Positions 11,382-23,889 of a DNA stretch of 64,000 nt are shown one piece after another. This stretch comes from Eonycteris spelaea (Eukaryota > Chordata > Mammalia > Chiroptera > Pteropodidae), in NCBI GenBank assembly GCA_003508835.1, contig PUFA01000086.1:930001-994000 (forward strand). Reading direction: 5' to 3'. Below the pieces are notes generated by a model. The model did not search any database. It saw only the letters and a list, made by a program, of their open reading frames with translations, and had not been told where the DNA came from. The position numbers were made by a program, and so were the translations under genes. Position 1 is the first letter of the stretch; every line of letters begins with the position of its first letter.

Positions 11382-11426
11382 GAGGGCCCTAGGCAAATTT
11401 CTTACTTCAATGTCCCTAGGGCCCTC
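11382..11426. repeat. Perfect 12-bp inverted repeat, G+C-rich hairpin
   Basis: 'gagggccctagg' (11382-11393) and its exact reverse complement (11415-11426) flank a 21-nt loop. Each arm itself contains the palindromes 'agggccct' and 'cctagg'. No T-run follows that would make it a terminator, and no gene lies next to it. Confidence 0.85.
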
Positions 11427-11601
11427 AAAGCATAAGTTCAATACCTGAGGGTTTGGAAAAGATCCCTCAATAAGAAAGTTGACTTTAAAGCTCCCTTACT
11501 TGAGTGTTCCTGATTCCATCTTATCTGGAGAATATGTATTTCCTTCATTTTATGTTAGGCCATAGTTTTTTTTAGAAAGATAATAAGGTTTTAAAGTATT
11601 T

Positions 11602-11650
11602 TATCTATATCTATTATCTATCTATCATCTATCTATCATCTATCTATATA
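11602..11650. repeat. (CTAT/CATC)n microsatellite
   Basis: Imperfect tetranucleotide units TCTA and ATCA, ending in TATATA and a T-run. Confidence 0.9.
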
Positions 11651-14600
11651 TTTTTTTTCATTTTGGAGGGTCATTCAAGTATCTAATCTGCCATATTATC
11701 CCTTTATCTATATTTTTCCCGATATTCTTACTTCATTTTTTTTTCTAGTTTGACTGATATACTTTGTCTTAATTTTGGGTTGACCACTAATGAGCAAGAA
11801 ATCCAAAACTTTCAATATATATTCCTTCGCAACCTAGTCAGTCTTTAGTCAAGTAGATTATCACATGTTAGTATAAGATATTAACAGCTTTAGAAAAACT
11901 CCTTTTAAAAATACCCCAGTAATGTTATTTTTTGAAAAAGGAACTCTTCTGAAATGTGGATCTCTATGTACAGTTTTCAGTTTGGGTAAGTTAGGCATTT
12001 TATACTAGGCACACCTATATTCTAGTAAACACACATACTTCTTTCTTTCTTTCTGGATATCTATTCATTCTGAAATATCTCACAGAGGGGATCCTGTAGA
12101 ATCCCCTTAAAGGAGTAAAAAAAGAACCTGTACGCTACTGTGAAAATTCAACTTGCTTTGTTGGAAGTATAAAAAGCTAGTACAATGACAGACTGCTAAA
12201 AACGGCTAATGATCCTAGTTTTTAAATTTTTTCAAGATGTGTTGCAATGTGGAGCTTGTCAGAGGGCATATCTGAAATGATTTCTTTTTTCACTCACTCA
12301 AAAACCAGAGTAATTATCTTCTGCCTTTGCTTGTGCCTGTGAGCACCACCTCCATTATGCTACTGCCATTAACACAGTAATGAGCAAAGCTATCATGGTC
12401 TCAAAGTCTGCTAAGCGGTGAGACTCTGCCTCATGAAATGTTCATTAGAGGACAAATTATCACTTTGTAAATAGAGAAAACATCTTCTCAAAATATGTCT
12501 CTTCTGATCTTCCTTGCTAATATCTCAGGTTTGTTTGACTGATGCTATTCATTATTACAGTCATTAAGACTAGTTAAGCTTGAAAGTGATTGTGTTCTGA
12601 ATATGATTTTTAGAGCACTATTTTGGCATTTAAAAATACCTTTGTCCTAATTTTTTGAATCAACAGAAAAGGATATACCATAAAATATATGCCAATGTGG
12701 TCAACAGATACAAGTAGATCAGTTAATATGTGTTGAGAATGTACTTAGCAAGTATAATTATCTATTTCTACATATAACTTTGCAACTTCACTGGAATGGA
12801 ACAGAATATGTTCTTTTCTTGTTGTTGGGGATGGACACATATCTCTTTATGAAAATTAAAAACATAAAGCCTAAAAAAAATACCTAAAGAAGCTTAAGTG
12901 GTAGCTAGAAAATTCATAGTCATATTAAAGTTATATTTTTCCTGTGCTGATCAATAATTATCCTATTTCTAATTTTACTGTTTTTCAGAATTGATTTTTA
13001 TTTACATATTTTGAATGAGCTTGATGTGTTCATACAATGAATCATTTTCTACCCAAACCAACAAGATCACCTTCAATAAAGAGCTAAGTATCAATTAAGA
13101 TAATTTGAATCAAAGAGAATTTCCAATTTGAGTGTTTCTCATTTGAAATGTTTGTAAACTTTAAAAGAATGTTTACTAATAAATTGACAAGACAAATTCA
13201 AAATCCTATTGAATCAGAGAGCAAGAATATTTTGAAGGTTTCTAATTATTGTCTTCCCTTTTTCACCTTAAAACATCTCAGACAGGACTCTGCAATTCCC
13301 ATCAACCTGAGAAGTCTCCAGTCTGAGCTCGCCTGATAGCACACAGAGTCTGAGGCAAGCCCATGCTCTAAAACAGGCTGCTTCAATTTTATACTCCATT
13401 TAACACTTCAGTTTTATGTTCAAACTTCATTTTAGTCTGCAGTGTTAAATTTCCAGCATCTACCTGATTTGGGCCATGGGTCTAGATGAAATACTCATGA
13501 AAGATAGTTTGGGGAAATCCAGACTTCAATGCCTAAGAGGGGTGAGAGCTCTCCAGTCTATAACTGAAAACCTTACTTGATTTTTAAAAATAAAGACCAT
13601 GGAACTATACAAAGGTAGTGTTACTTCAAAAAGACCTACAAAATATACTTTGAAAGTACAGGGCATTTCACTAGAAGGTGGCCCATAGATCATTTGATCG
13701 ATATGCAATGCCAAAGGGAATAGTTAGGGGGTGGAAATGTAAGTAGTAGATGTGCAGGGAAATTATACAGATATTTAAACTCAGAAAAGCACAGCAAAGA
13801 TAAGAACTGTAGACTTCTTTTGGAGAGGTCTAGGGTCCTGAAAGATAAACATGGGTCTTTCATTAGGTGTCCTTTGGAATGGATTTTTAGATCATGGCTG
13901 AGTTTTCGCAGGATTGTTTAAATGTCTTATTCTCAGGCTGACTTCATTGGCAACCTGTGGAGTGTCACAGGATCACATTCAGAAAGGCCCTTTGGTTGGT
14001 TCAATGACCTGCTGTTGCTACCTTGAAATTTTCTCAGAATTGTTGAATAAGAGCTCCCAAACTGTCATTTTGTATGTCTCCCCAAAACTACATAACACAT
14101 TTTTCTTCTTTCATAATACCAATTGGAATTAAAAGGAAAAAAAATCAATTGATAAAGTATCAGTTGGATGTGGCATCATTCTCCTAAATTGTGAGTTGAC
14201 AGACAAGAGAAGGGAATAAGACAGAGCTCATGAGGAACAAAGCCATAATTCGTTTAGGCTTATCAAAACAAAATGACATGCTGGTACTATTCTTCCTATT
14301 TAAAACCTTAGTTTTGGGTTTCTACAATAAACTCACAGTTGAGTTAGGGAGAGATGACATTATTTGATGTCAGGTGCTTTGGAAGTTCTGTTTTTAAAAA
14401 TTAAGCATAACAAATTTACAACAACGTATTATGGTTTCATATGAAATAAGTAAGATAGTTTATTGCTAGGCATCTATTTTCCCAGAGTAAAGATATCGAA
14501 TAGAATTTCTTTGCTGTAAATGACAAGAAACATAAATTGAACCAATAGTAGTAGACCATTTGACAATGTTGAGATTTCATGAGGTGGATAAAGCCAATTA

Positions 14601-15464
14601 ATCCCCTTTAGAAGAAATGAGGATTCAAATGAAAATGTCAGCATCTCTCAATTGTATTGATAATAGACAGAGGCTGGGGTGTGTGCCAAAAAAATAGGAT
14701 ATTGTTGAATCTTCATGAGCCACATTTGTTGAATATCATTCAACAGGGAGATGTTGATAATTTCTTCATTATACTAATGAAGATGTTCTACTTTTGCCTG
14801 AATATGCTTTATAAGTAGAGTAAGTCACGCTCGCCTAGGAGAAATAAAACTAAGATTTATTTTATCATTCCCTGGTTAAATTCACATTTATAAATTGCCC
14901 TTTTCATGACCACCTCGGGGTTCTGCTACAATTCAATATTAAACTATGTTCCATCAAATATTAATAAGAAAAGTCAGATCCATTTATATTTTATGCTGAA
15001 ATGTAGCCAATTCTTCCATAGTGATAATACAATTACGAAACTAATTTTGAAGTGCATAATGGATTTTTAAAAGTTAACTTATCCATAATAGGTTACAACA
15101 AGATGTTAAATAAGATATTGAGGGGTGAGCAAAAGACTTTAATAACGTAGCATATTAACAATGTAACATAGGAATACCTAAGCTGGTAAAGTGCTGTGAG
15201 ACCATAAAATGATAGTAAATATTATTTTCTCAAACAGTTTTCTTTTCTCTAATATCTCCAACATACTTTCTTTTTTATCCTAAGAAGTGATTTATAAATT
15301 CAGAGGCCATGTTTAGTGAGGGGCATGGGAGTGTGGAATAATAACATTAGAAGGGAAGAATTTAATATACCACCAATCTCTCCTTCTTTGTCTTCACTTG
15401 GTCCATTCTATTCACTTCCCTATAATTCTAACAAAACAATGTTTTCTAATAATTTCCTAATAAT

Positions 15465-15905
15465 TTTTTAATTATTTTTCAATTAGAGTGGTCATTCAGT
15501 ATTATTTTATATTATTTCAGGTGTACAGCACAGTGGTTACACATTTATATAATTTATGAAATGATTCCCCTGATTAGTCTAGTACCCACCTAGCCCTGTA
15601 CATAGTTATTCCAATATTATTGACTATATTCCCTATGCTATATTTTATATCCCTGTGACTATTTCATAACTACCAATTTGTACTTCTTCATTCCTTCACC
15701 TTTTTCACCCAGACTCCCACACCCTGCTTCCAATCATCAGCTGTTCTCTGTGTCTAAGGCTGTTTTGGTTTTTTTTTTTCCTTAGATTCCACATATAAGT
15801 GAAATCATATGGAATTGTCTTTTTCTGTCTGACTTATTTCATTCAGCAGAATACTCTCTAGGTCCATTCTAAGCTTTTTAATAACCTCCATTTAATGGTC
15901 TTTTT
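15465..15905 (-). mobile_element. L1 LINE 3' UTR and end of ORF2, antisense
   Basis: 'gtgtacagcacagtggttac' (15521-15540), 'atgattcccctgattagtct' (15560-15579), 'attccctatgctatatttta' (15628-15647), 'ttccacatataagtgaaatc' (15787-15806) and 'tgtctgacttatttcattcag' (15826-15846) are the reverse complement of the 3' UTR seen in sense at 275-957. This is therefore the same L1 3'-end type in opposite orientation. Confidence 0.85.
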
Positions 15906-16039
15906 TTTCCCCCTTTTACCACTCCTTAGTGCTGTACTTCTGACAACACACTTTTTTGTTTTTTCATAAAACTCCTCCATTCTCAGACATTAAAGTTCTT
16001 TTTTCCCTTCCTGTGTCTCTAGCCATTGATAACCATTAT

Positions 16040-17615
16040 CTTTGGCAGATTTATCCTATTATTTTTATTAAATGAAAGCTTATTCTTGGTCTTCAGTTAC
16101 TCTACCTTTTTACAGAAAATCTCATCCATGCCCAATACGCCAATCACCATTGATATACAATGACTCATGCATGTCTGTCTTTATACCACTAATCATCTGT
16201 GGATTAAATACATTTGAAACTCAAAACTTAGGTTTTTTTCAAATACAGTAAAAACACATATGAAACAAATCTCATACTCATTGCTTCACTCCCTGGTCTA
16301 TCGATAAAAAAAAAAAAAAAAAAAAAAGAATATAATCCTGTTCCAGAATTTTCTCTTTCAATCAATGCCATAACTATATATTCAAATACACAAAATTGAA
16401 ATCTTTGACTTTTTTCTAATACTTTTCTCCCTTGTACTTTTGTTCCTGAAACTTTACCAATACAGTTTGGCCTTCTGAATATTTATAAAAAATGATCAAT
16501 TTTTCTTAGGAACAAACACCATTGTCCAAATCATCATTTCTCAGCTGGACTAATGAAATAGCTTTATAAATCTTATGTCTATATTAACTTTTACTCACCT
16601 TATTTTCCAGGGTTTAGTAAAAACAATAATTTAAAATTTTCAATCTAATAATTTAATGCCTCTATTTAAACATTCAATAGCTACCCCTTGGATTACAGCT
16701 CTCCTTGCTGAAAATCCACTCTTCTCTTGGGGCATACTATCTTATCTCTTTACCTCCCAAATTCCACAGGGCTACAGCCTTCCTTAGTGTGTCCCATCTC
16801 TTTCTAAAATATACTTTCAATAAATCTTATTTTTCTAAAAAAGAAAAAAAAGAAAAGAAAAGCTATCCCTTATTCCTGTGGTTGAGACCAAGATCTTAAC
16901 ATGACTATTTAAGAGGCTGTGCACCTTTTTCCTGATCTTTAGCATATTCTGCTTTCATTGCATTTAAATACTAGACTCTACACACTCTGAGTCTTCGCAC
17001 AAATTGTTTCTTCAGTCTTCAGTATAAGTACTGCCTCTCTGTCTCTGCATTTCATCTAGTTAACTCCCTCTTGGTCTCCAGATCTCGGCTCCAGATCTCA
17101 CTCTTTTATTAAAGACCTCCCTTCCTCATTTGTTCTACTCCAGACCAGATCGAGACCATCTGTTTTACACTATTATAATACACCGTCAAGTTTGTAGCAC
17201 TGTTCATTCTTAGAATTTTATATTGATTTTTGATGATTTTGTAACTTTAATCTATTTTAAGAGATCTGGCTGCCTCAGAGTAATTAAGCTGAAATTTTCT
17301 TTATGAAGATTTTATTCAGTAGTTGTTGAATAAATCAATTTGCAAGAATTAATCGATAAATATATGAACCCCAATTTTATACAAACTGCTAAGAAACATT
17401 TCAATAAGATAAATCAAGAGATTTAGATAGTTTCAACAAAAGATCAGGCCTTTGTCCATCTGTACTGTTTCCTTCCCTCTTTCATTTTTTTCTTCTTTCT
17501 CCCCTTTATTCTTGCCTGCCTCCTTGCTGTTTTTCCCAGTCACAATTAAATATCTGGCAGAGCTTTGTGAATCTTAGATGCTCAATAAACTTTGTTGAAT
17601 TAATTAATAAATCAG
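16040..17615 (+). mobile_element. Long L2 LINE relic, sense, to its 3' end
   Basis: L2 phrases occur in order. 'tctcatccatgcccaatac' (16120-16138) and 'atacaatgactcatgcatgt' (16155-16174) parallel the segment just after the RT YADD box. 'catcatttctcagctggact' (16532-16551) and 'aatgaaatagcttta' correspond to the 'CACCTGGATTACTGCAATAGCCTC' region. Then come 'gggctacagccttccttag' (16769-16787), 'gaggctgtgcacctttttcc' (16912-16931), 'ttattaaagacctcccttcc' (17106-17125) and 'agatgctcaataaactttgttgaat' (17577-17601, the L2 terminus). About 1.5 kb survives, with an A-run at 16306 and an A/AAAG-rich patch near 16835-16862. The edges are approximate and no frame is intact. Confidence 0.75.
16306..16327 (+). 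repeat. A-run of 22 inside the L2 relic
   Basis: An uninterrupted 22-base A-run lies well upstream of the L2 3' end, so it is not the L2 tail. It may be an expansion or the tail of an unrecognised retroposed insert. Confidence 0.85.
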
Positions 17616-17639
17616 AATAACTAATTCTCATCCCACTTT

Positions 17640-17735
17640 TAACACTTTCTTTGACAAGGTTTTTCATCCTCTGTGGTTCGCAGCTAATGGTCTGTCAAAT
17701 AGAATAAGAAATAGGACATCGAAGTACTAATTAGT
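17640..17735 (+). mobile_element. Possible MIR core fragment, sense
   Basis: 'gacaaggtttttcatcctctg', 'tctgtcaaatagaataagaaa' and 'ggacatcgaag' faintly follow the MIR core (GGCAAGTTACTTAACCTCTCTG, TCTGTAAAATGGGAATAATAA). It is short and diverged. Confidence 0.4.
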
Positions 17736-17737
17736 AG

Positions 17738-17912
17738 TTGATAGATGGCCATGGGCATGGGGAGCACGGCATAGGAATGCAATCAGCATTAATGTAATGG
17801 CTGGGTGTAGAGCCAGAGAAGAGAAAGGGCAATCAGGGGGATCATTTTACAAACTATGTAAATGTCTAACCAATGTACTTGAAACTAATAATAATTTTAA
17901 AAAAGAAAACGA
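17738..17912 (+). mobile_element. L1 LINE 3' UTR terminus, sense
   Basis: 'gccatgggcatggggagc' (17748-17765), 'atcagggggatcattttac' (17832-17850), 'atgtaaatgtctaaccaatg' (17857-17876) and 'tacttgaaactaata' (17877-17891) follow the same 3' UTR type as 275-957, ending in an A-rich tail. The 61-codon frame across it is not a gene. Confidence 0.75.
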
Positions 17913-17915
17913 AAT

Positions 17916-19585
17916 AGGATGTCTACTAAAATTGCTGTTTTGGAAACTAAGTGTAAAGAAAATGCAAAGAAACACGTTGTAAACTTAAAACTTGACACAA
18001 ATATAGTTAAACTATCATTATCATCACCATTTTTAATGTTTGTTATATTATTTGTTCTGTAAAGTGTGCAAATCAAATTAAGTCCAATGAAAGACATTAT
18101 TCTGAATGTTATAATGTTTTAGAATTAACCCGAATTTTGACTCATTCCATTTCTATGGAGTTCTGATCTTTATGATCTTCTAATCAAAACACTGGATTCG
18201 TTTATGAATCATGTGTACTTTAGAGAGCTGCGCAGGGTTATGCTATTGAGGTTAAAGGACTTAAGTGATTGCTTTTAACCCTTCCTAGGGGGCAGGTTAA
18301 AAAGGGCAACTAGCCCAGTAAATCACTATAAACTGTAGACTGAGAGTACACTCGATTTCCTTTTGCTTTCAACTACACAGAGAGTAAATTCTCAACAGGA
18401 AATAAAGATGAAGTTCACGATGAAAAGAATCCATTCCCTAGTTTCCTCAAAGGGATTTTTTTTTTTTTAATGAGGGAGTATATCACTCAGAATCTATGCA
18501 GTTTTTCTCAAAAGAGAGATTTATGGTTATAAAGGTAGAATTTACACAGAAACTCTAACACAAAATGATTCTACGACTGATCCCTGCACTTGTCTCCCAT
18601 TTTTTTTTTTAAATCCCCCATTGGTATATACCAATAATTGACTCCAACTTGTCAATCAATCTGCTTTTATCACAGCAAAAAATTTAAAGTATCTCTTGTA
18701 CTATCCCAGCATTTTAATCCCCTACCTGTCTTTAGTTTTTGGACTTCAGCATTTTTATTTCACTTTTCATGTCCAATGTAACTTGCCTGCTATTTGGCCA
18801 GGAAAGCAAGGCAGACGATATCATGAGGCAGTCAGAACAGCATCAAAATGAATGCCAAAGTCTCAGTGCAGTTCCTTAGGGACGCTATGTGATTTGCGCA
18901 ATACTAATTGTTAGCTTTTCCTAAATATTCATTGGAAATCAGAGTTTAGATAAAGAGAAGAAATGGTCAACAGATGGTGTAAACAGCAGGAGGATCATAG
19001 ATTAAAAAAAAAAAAGGAAATAAGGGAAATGTGATTCCCTCAAATTCAAAAACAGAGAAATTAAATGTTAACTAGACTTCCATAGTTTTCTTAATCTCTA
19101 TAAATATGTTGAGCTTCTGATAAATATTTTCTACAATACTCTTGTATTCTAATACAGATCTAAGTGGGCTAAAAGTTCTCTGCAGACATAGGTTAAAAAT
19201 AAATTTTCTCATTACAAAACCAATCATAGATAAAAGTTAATTCATACACACACATACACATAGTATAAGTGTGTATATACATATATAGTATATATTTGTC
19301 ATTATGACTATGGTCTACAAATTTTTTTTTAACACGTATTTTGAGAAGACACCATGGACATTTTATATTAAAGAATATTATTTCATAAAATCATTGTCAA
19401 TTCATAATAACATTTAATTTAAAATGTACCTATTAAGATTAGTTACTTTATTAGAACTTTAAATGTTCAGATTCTTTTTTTTTTTTTTCACCTATTATAT
19501 ATAAATCTTGGATTAAAACTTTGTTTCTATTCAATATTGTTTCCTTTGGATAATTCCTATAGCTGACATGCCTGGGTAAAGTAAG
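17916..19585. other. Unassigned sequence
   Basis: It holds T-runs (about 18459-18468, 18600-18610), an A-run (19003-19014) and a CA/TA-rich patch (19245-19300). Nothing here resembles an exon or a known repeat family. Confidence 0.5.
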
Positions 19586-19587
19586 GT

Positions 19588-19642
19588 GAAATATGGAGCA
19601 TATAAGTACTCAATAAATATTTGTTGAATGAATAATTTTAAG
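19588..19642 (+). mobile_element. L2 3'-terminal fragment, sense
   Basis: 'aagtactcaataaatatttgttgaatgaat' (19604-19633 region, quoted here in parts as 'actcaataaatatttg' and 'ttgaatgaat') is nearly the exact L2/MIR shared terminus. The upstream part is too diverged to follow. Confidence 0.65.
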
Positions 19643-19644
19643 CA

Positions 19645-20434
19645 CACAAACAAATAAGTGACTGTGAGAGCTAGCACCTCCTTCAATATCTTTCCCTCCC
19701 TACAGAATTAAGAAGCAGACAGTGTGATCATTCCAGAACAGCAGGCTATGGAATGCCAGGCTAACATTCAATTTTTTTATATGACTTATGAAGCACCCAG
19801 ATGTGCCAAGCAGCTTCTTTTATTAAAACTACTTTATGAGGTACAAATGGTATTTAACTCAGAGTTAAGTACAGATGCACTTGGGAAGAAAGATGTTTTT
19901 CATTTATTTTCTTTTTTATGCATTATTCAAAGATTTAAACAATAACAGCTGTGAGAATAAATTCTGAAATGTCATAAAAATGAAACTTTTAAGATTCACA
20001 TGGTAATAATCAAATAAACTCTCATATAACATCTACTGATGCTTTTTCCCACTAAAAATATCTAAACTTCAAAAAAAATCTACTTTTCTGAAACTCCAGT
20101 TGTGGGCTTATAATATTTACTGCCATTACTTTCTTCATAGAAAATTGCTGTATTAAAATACTTTGAATAATTACAATTTCCAAAACAGCACATTCTCTAG
20201 CTTATTTTAGCTAATCATTAAGTCATACAACCATTATTTTCAGTTTTCTTACTATTTGAATGAGAAACTTTTTAAATTATGTTATATAAGTAATGTATGT
20301 ACATATGTATACATTTTATATATATAAAGTTTATTTGTAATGCAGAATATAACTATATAATAGAAAATTCCATTGGATTAAATGTGCAGCAGTAGTCTAT
20401 GAGTTTCTTTATATGACGTTTTTGTTCATATAAC
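19645..20434. other. Unassigned AT-rich sequence
   Basis: The 73-codon + frame at 19724-19945 (MIIPEQQAMECQ at its start) is unrecognised and has no Kozak-like or splice context that I trust. Confidence 0.45.
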
Positions 20435-20645
20435 AAATATAATTTAATAATACCTATGTGGGCACTGCTCTATGTACTAGGAATGCAACAATGAATAAAG
20501 CAGACAAAATAACAAACTCATTGTTAACAAAGTTTTACTTTAAAACTGGGCCTAGACTGAGATCAAAAGTGAGCTTGATATTTGTCCCCACTGAAATGAA
20601 TTTATCTAAGCAGTTGCAGTCAGACTATATTTTTATAATAATTTT
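20435..20645 (-). mobile_element. L2 3'-end fragment, antisense
   Basis: 'cctatgtgggcactgctct', 'gtactaggaatgcaacaatg' and 'aataaagcagacaaaataac' align with the antisense L2 end (CCTACTATGTGCCAGGCACTG, GGGGATACAGCAGTGAACAAAACAGACAAAA). The 106-codon + frame starting at 20458 is read through this relic and flanking DNA, not a gene. Confidence 0.65.
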
Positions 20646-21164
20646 TTATATTGAGAATTCAGACATTCCATTTCCAATGCTCATGATGAAGAGTGTTTAT
20701 CTTTGCATCCTTACACTTTTCTTAAATTTTATTGTATATTTCTTTCCATGCATTTGTATGAACAAAGTGCTGATTTAATGGACTTGCTATTTTAGGATCC
20801 GTTTGTTAAACCTTCAGTTTTCTTTTAAAGTCTCAAATCAGTTCCATGATTTAAAACTAGTATATCACTACTCTTATTTTTTTTTTTGCCTAAAATAGTA
20901 CATTATTTTATTTTATATTTATATCTCAAAAGTGGTCTTCATTAATACAGATTCATGGCACTAATACATAAAAGCTATTGATCAGACATTCATAATAAGA
21001 AAAAGGAATGGCAATCTGGAGTTGTCACTGAGGAAAAAAGAAAAAATCTTGTGTTGAAAGGGAGGTTCTACTCAAAATTCAGTTCCAAGTTTAATGCTCA
21101 ATGATGCTGTGATCATTTTGCTTAAAATTCAACAAATAAAAATACATACGAAAATTTTATAATT
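20646..21164. other. Unassigned sequence
   Basis: A T-run (20877-20888) and ordinary AT-rich DNA. Nothing recognised. Confidence 0.5.
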
Positions 21165-21255
21165 GTGCTATATCCACCTCCACAGCCCTTGCTCCTAGTA
21201 TTATGCCTAACATATATTAAACATTAAATTTTGATTAATGAATAAGTCAATACTA
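21165..21255 (+). mobile_element. L2 3'-end fragment, sense
   Basis: 'cttgctcctagtattatgcct' and 'taacatatattaaacatt' parallel the terminal L2 phrase (CCCCAGTGCCTAGAACAGTGCCT, GGCACATAGTAGGCGCTCAA), followed by a TGAATAA-type end. Confidence 0.5.
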
Positions 21256-21786
21256 ATTGAAATAAACCAATAGTAGTTGGTAACCTAGCCAATACTATCA
21301 TGTTATGATTGTAAGTCAGTGTTTTGAAAAATGTTGTCCTTGGAAAACTATCTCAGTGAAGCTGCACTTTCCTGTTTAACCATTACCAAAAAGAAAGGAG
21401 GTCATTTTGGTAAATTGGTAGACCATAGACACTTCTTCAGTTGGCTTCAGAACATTCAAAGACAGTGATGTGAATATGGAGCATTAAGCTAGAAGCTGCT
21501 CTGTGGCCAGGTCAAAAAGCAAGTGTGGTCTGACTACACAAGCTCCATCTAGTTATTGTGCACCTATGTGTATTTTGTTCTGTTTTTGTGGGGATGAGTT
21601 CATCAGATGAAAACAATATATAGATTAGAAGGGCAAACTCATTGTCAAAAGTGATGAACTCTTAGATATGCAAGAGAAGATTGAAATGTGAATTTTTCAG
21701 AGACTATATATTTTGCTTTTCATTCTCCTCATATTTCAGTCACACCAAATTATCATCACTCTTTAAATGATACTCATTAAAACAGT
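21256..21786. other. Unassigned sequence
   Basis: The segment 21318-21560 ('gtcagtgttttgaaaaatgt' at its start) has the feel of an old hAT element terminus, but I could not find a matching opposite end. Confidence 0.4.
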
Positions 21787-22045
21787 CTAGCATCGTGTTT
21801 ATGAGCATGGACACTAGAATAAGATGGTCTGAGTTCACTCAGCTATGTTATTTACTGAGGTATCGAGGCAAGAAATTTAATTTAGTACCAAAATATTCCC
21901 ATCTGTAAAATGGGGATGATAATGGTGCACATCTCAGAATTGTACTAAAGCTAACAGAATTTATCTTTGTAAAATTCTTACACCAATGCCAGGCATACAA
22001 TAGGTACTAGATGCACTTTAATTAATAATTGGATAAATGAATAAA
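21787..22045 (+). mobile_element. MIR SINE, sense, near full length
   Basis: The clearest MIR in the window. 'agtctagcatcgtgtttatg' (21784-21803), 'gagcatggacactagaataag' (21804-21824), 'ctgagttcactcagctatgtt' (21829-21849), 'catctgtaaaatggggatga' (21900-21919), 'tttgtaaaattcttacacc' (21966-21984) and 'aatgccaggcatacaatagg' (21985-22004) follow the tRNA-like head, the core and the L2-like tail in order. Confidence 0.85.
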
Positions 22046-22419
22046 CATACATATAATATTTTCCTCTATTTAGAAATATTCTTCTTTTTGTCACACTGTA
22101 AATTTTGGCTGATACTTCTCTTTTATTTTTAAATATGAGTGCAAAGTATCTGACACATATAGGCTGATTTGAAAAAATATGTTGGGGCAAAAAATAATGC
22201 TTGAAAGCATAAATATGTCTAAAATCAAGAAGAAAAGTTTATGTTCGAAGTGGATTGTATCATAGAAAATAAGTCATTTGACTTTGACAACTCAATAATC
22301 TCAACTAAGCAAAGTAAATCAAAGTAAACTCACATTTAAGTCCATTAAAAGAGAATCGAGTAAATTCATAGAAATAAAGAAAAAGCATAAAGGTAATATT
22401 CTGGATGAAACAGTTATAA

Positions 22420-22686
22420 GATGAATAAATTCCAGGGATCAAATGGATATCATGGTAACTATAGTTAATAATACTGTATCATATACTTGAAATTTGCTAA
22501 GAGGATAGATATCAAGCGTTTACACCACATACAAAATACATGGGGGAGTAATGAATGTTTTAATTAGCTTGATTGTGGTGAACGTCTCACAATGTATATT
22601 TATATTAAATCATCATTTTGTATACTTTAAATGTGTAGTTTTGATTTGTCATTTGCACCTCGATAAATCTGGGAAGAAAAAAAATA
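22420..22686 (+). mobile_element. L1 LINE 3' UTR end, sense, older subtype
   Basis: 'tagttaataatactgtatc' (22462-22480), 'atacttgaaatttgctaag' (22482-22500), 'aattagcttgattgtggtg' (22562-22580), 'tgtatactttaaatgtgta' (22619-22637) and 'gcacctcgataaatctggga' (22656-22675) plus an A-rich tail match the L1M-type 3' end that begins 'GTTCTGGAGATC'. This is a different 3' UTR from those at 275, 6258 and 6780. Confidence 0.85.
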
Positions 22687-22689
22687 GAA

Positions 22690-23888
22690 AGTGAACATCC
22701 TTGGTAAGAAGTGAAGATGAATCAGGAAAAATGATTCACTGATATGGAAAACATCTCTGTTTAGGAGTCAGTAATATCTTCCTTATATAATAGTGATACC
22801 TTATTACTCTATGTTTATTAAGTCCTGTTCTTATCTATCTTAATAAATCTCTGTGATGTTGCTTTGTAGTGTGTTTGTAGTTCATGGTAAGCCTATGAAC
22901 ATACTGAAGTCAGTTATGTAAGTACCTGAACTCAAAAATAGCTTATTTTCAGATACGATGTGTATAGTAGACTATGATTAATGAATTTTATACCAGTCAA
23001 GGCTATTTAAATGTTTTCTAAAATAAAAATGGCTTAGAGCTTTTAGTAGCAGACAGAACTCATCAAGATTATTATTCTTCTGCATTATATAGAATGCTTT
23101 TCTGGTCTCTTAAAGGAAAAATGGTACTTTTCTGAACTGTTTTTATTAAACTATTAGTGTTCTATGTTTCACTTCTTTGTAAATAACACTTTCACTAGAA
23201 AATAATGTTTTTACATCAGCTATTGTCTTAAAGGCTGAAGACTTTATGGAACCACTTTCTCTAGTAACACTCAATTAAATAAGCATGAGAGTGACTTAAT
23301 GTCAACATATATGACAAGAAAAAAATCGTATCTAATTTCAGTTCTTTATCATATACAAAAATCTAGTCTCAATTATACTGTTCCTTTTTGTATTTCTACT
23401 TACTGCTTCTGTTCAGTCACTAAAACTATTGTAAATTTAAAAACATAGCAAAAGCAAAGCAAAGACATGGTTTGAAACTACAGTTCCAGCATTAACCTTC
23501 ACATAGCATAGCCCCTTTTTTAGGTTTTCAGCATTACATACTTCCAGGAACTCATGCACATTAAGTCAGAGTCAGACCAAGCAAGAGTTTCTTTCAGTTT
23601 GCTCAGAGGAACCAGCGATATGATTAATAAGATTTTTTTAGGAAATAAAGCAAGGTAAGGTGTCAAAAATATTGTGTTACAAAAGTTCCAATGCTCTCAC
23701 CTTCCTCATAGAAAGGGGAGAAAGAATCTAGACTAAAAACAGCTTTACTTAAACATGGTCTTAGATGTACACATTCTCTCTCACATTGTGGGGCTATGAG
23801 TAAAATACATGTTTCAACTCTCCATAGAATATTATATGAGGCATGTACTCATTGATTTAGACTGTATTTTGTGAATATAGGCCTACTT
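22690..23888. other. Unassigned sequence
   Basis: No repeat family or open frame of interest. Ordinary AT-rich DNA with no tract longer than about ten bases of one nucleotide. Confidence 0.5.
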
Positions 23889-23889
23889 T

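Larger units (their letters stand above)
11300..15464. other. About 4.1 kb with no recognised interspersed repeat or gene
   Basis: Apart from a CTAT microsatellite, the hairpin at 11382-11426, a short CTTT run (about 12043-12054) and ordinary A/T runs, I assign nothing here. The longest frames (62-72 codons at 13148, 13526 and 13914) have no recognisable domains. This is the longest unassigned stretch, so it is the best place to look for conserved non-coding sequence. Confidence 0.5.

Noticed and set aside
20458..20778. 106-codon plus-strand frame
   Set aside because: The first part is antisense L2 3' end and the remainder is hydrophobic AT-rich translation without a recognised domain.
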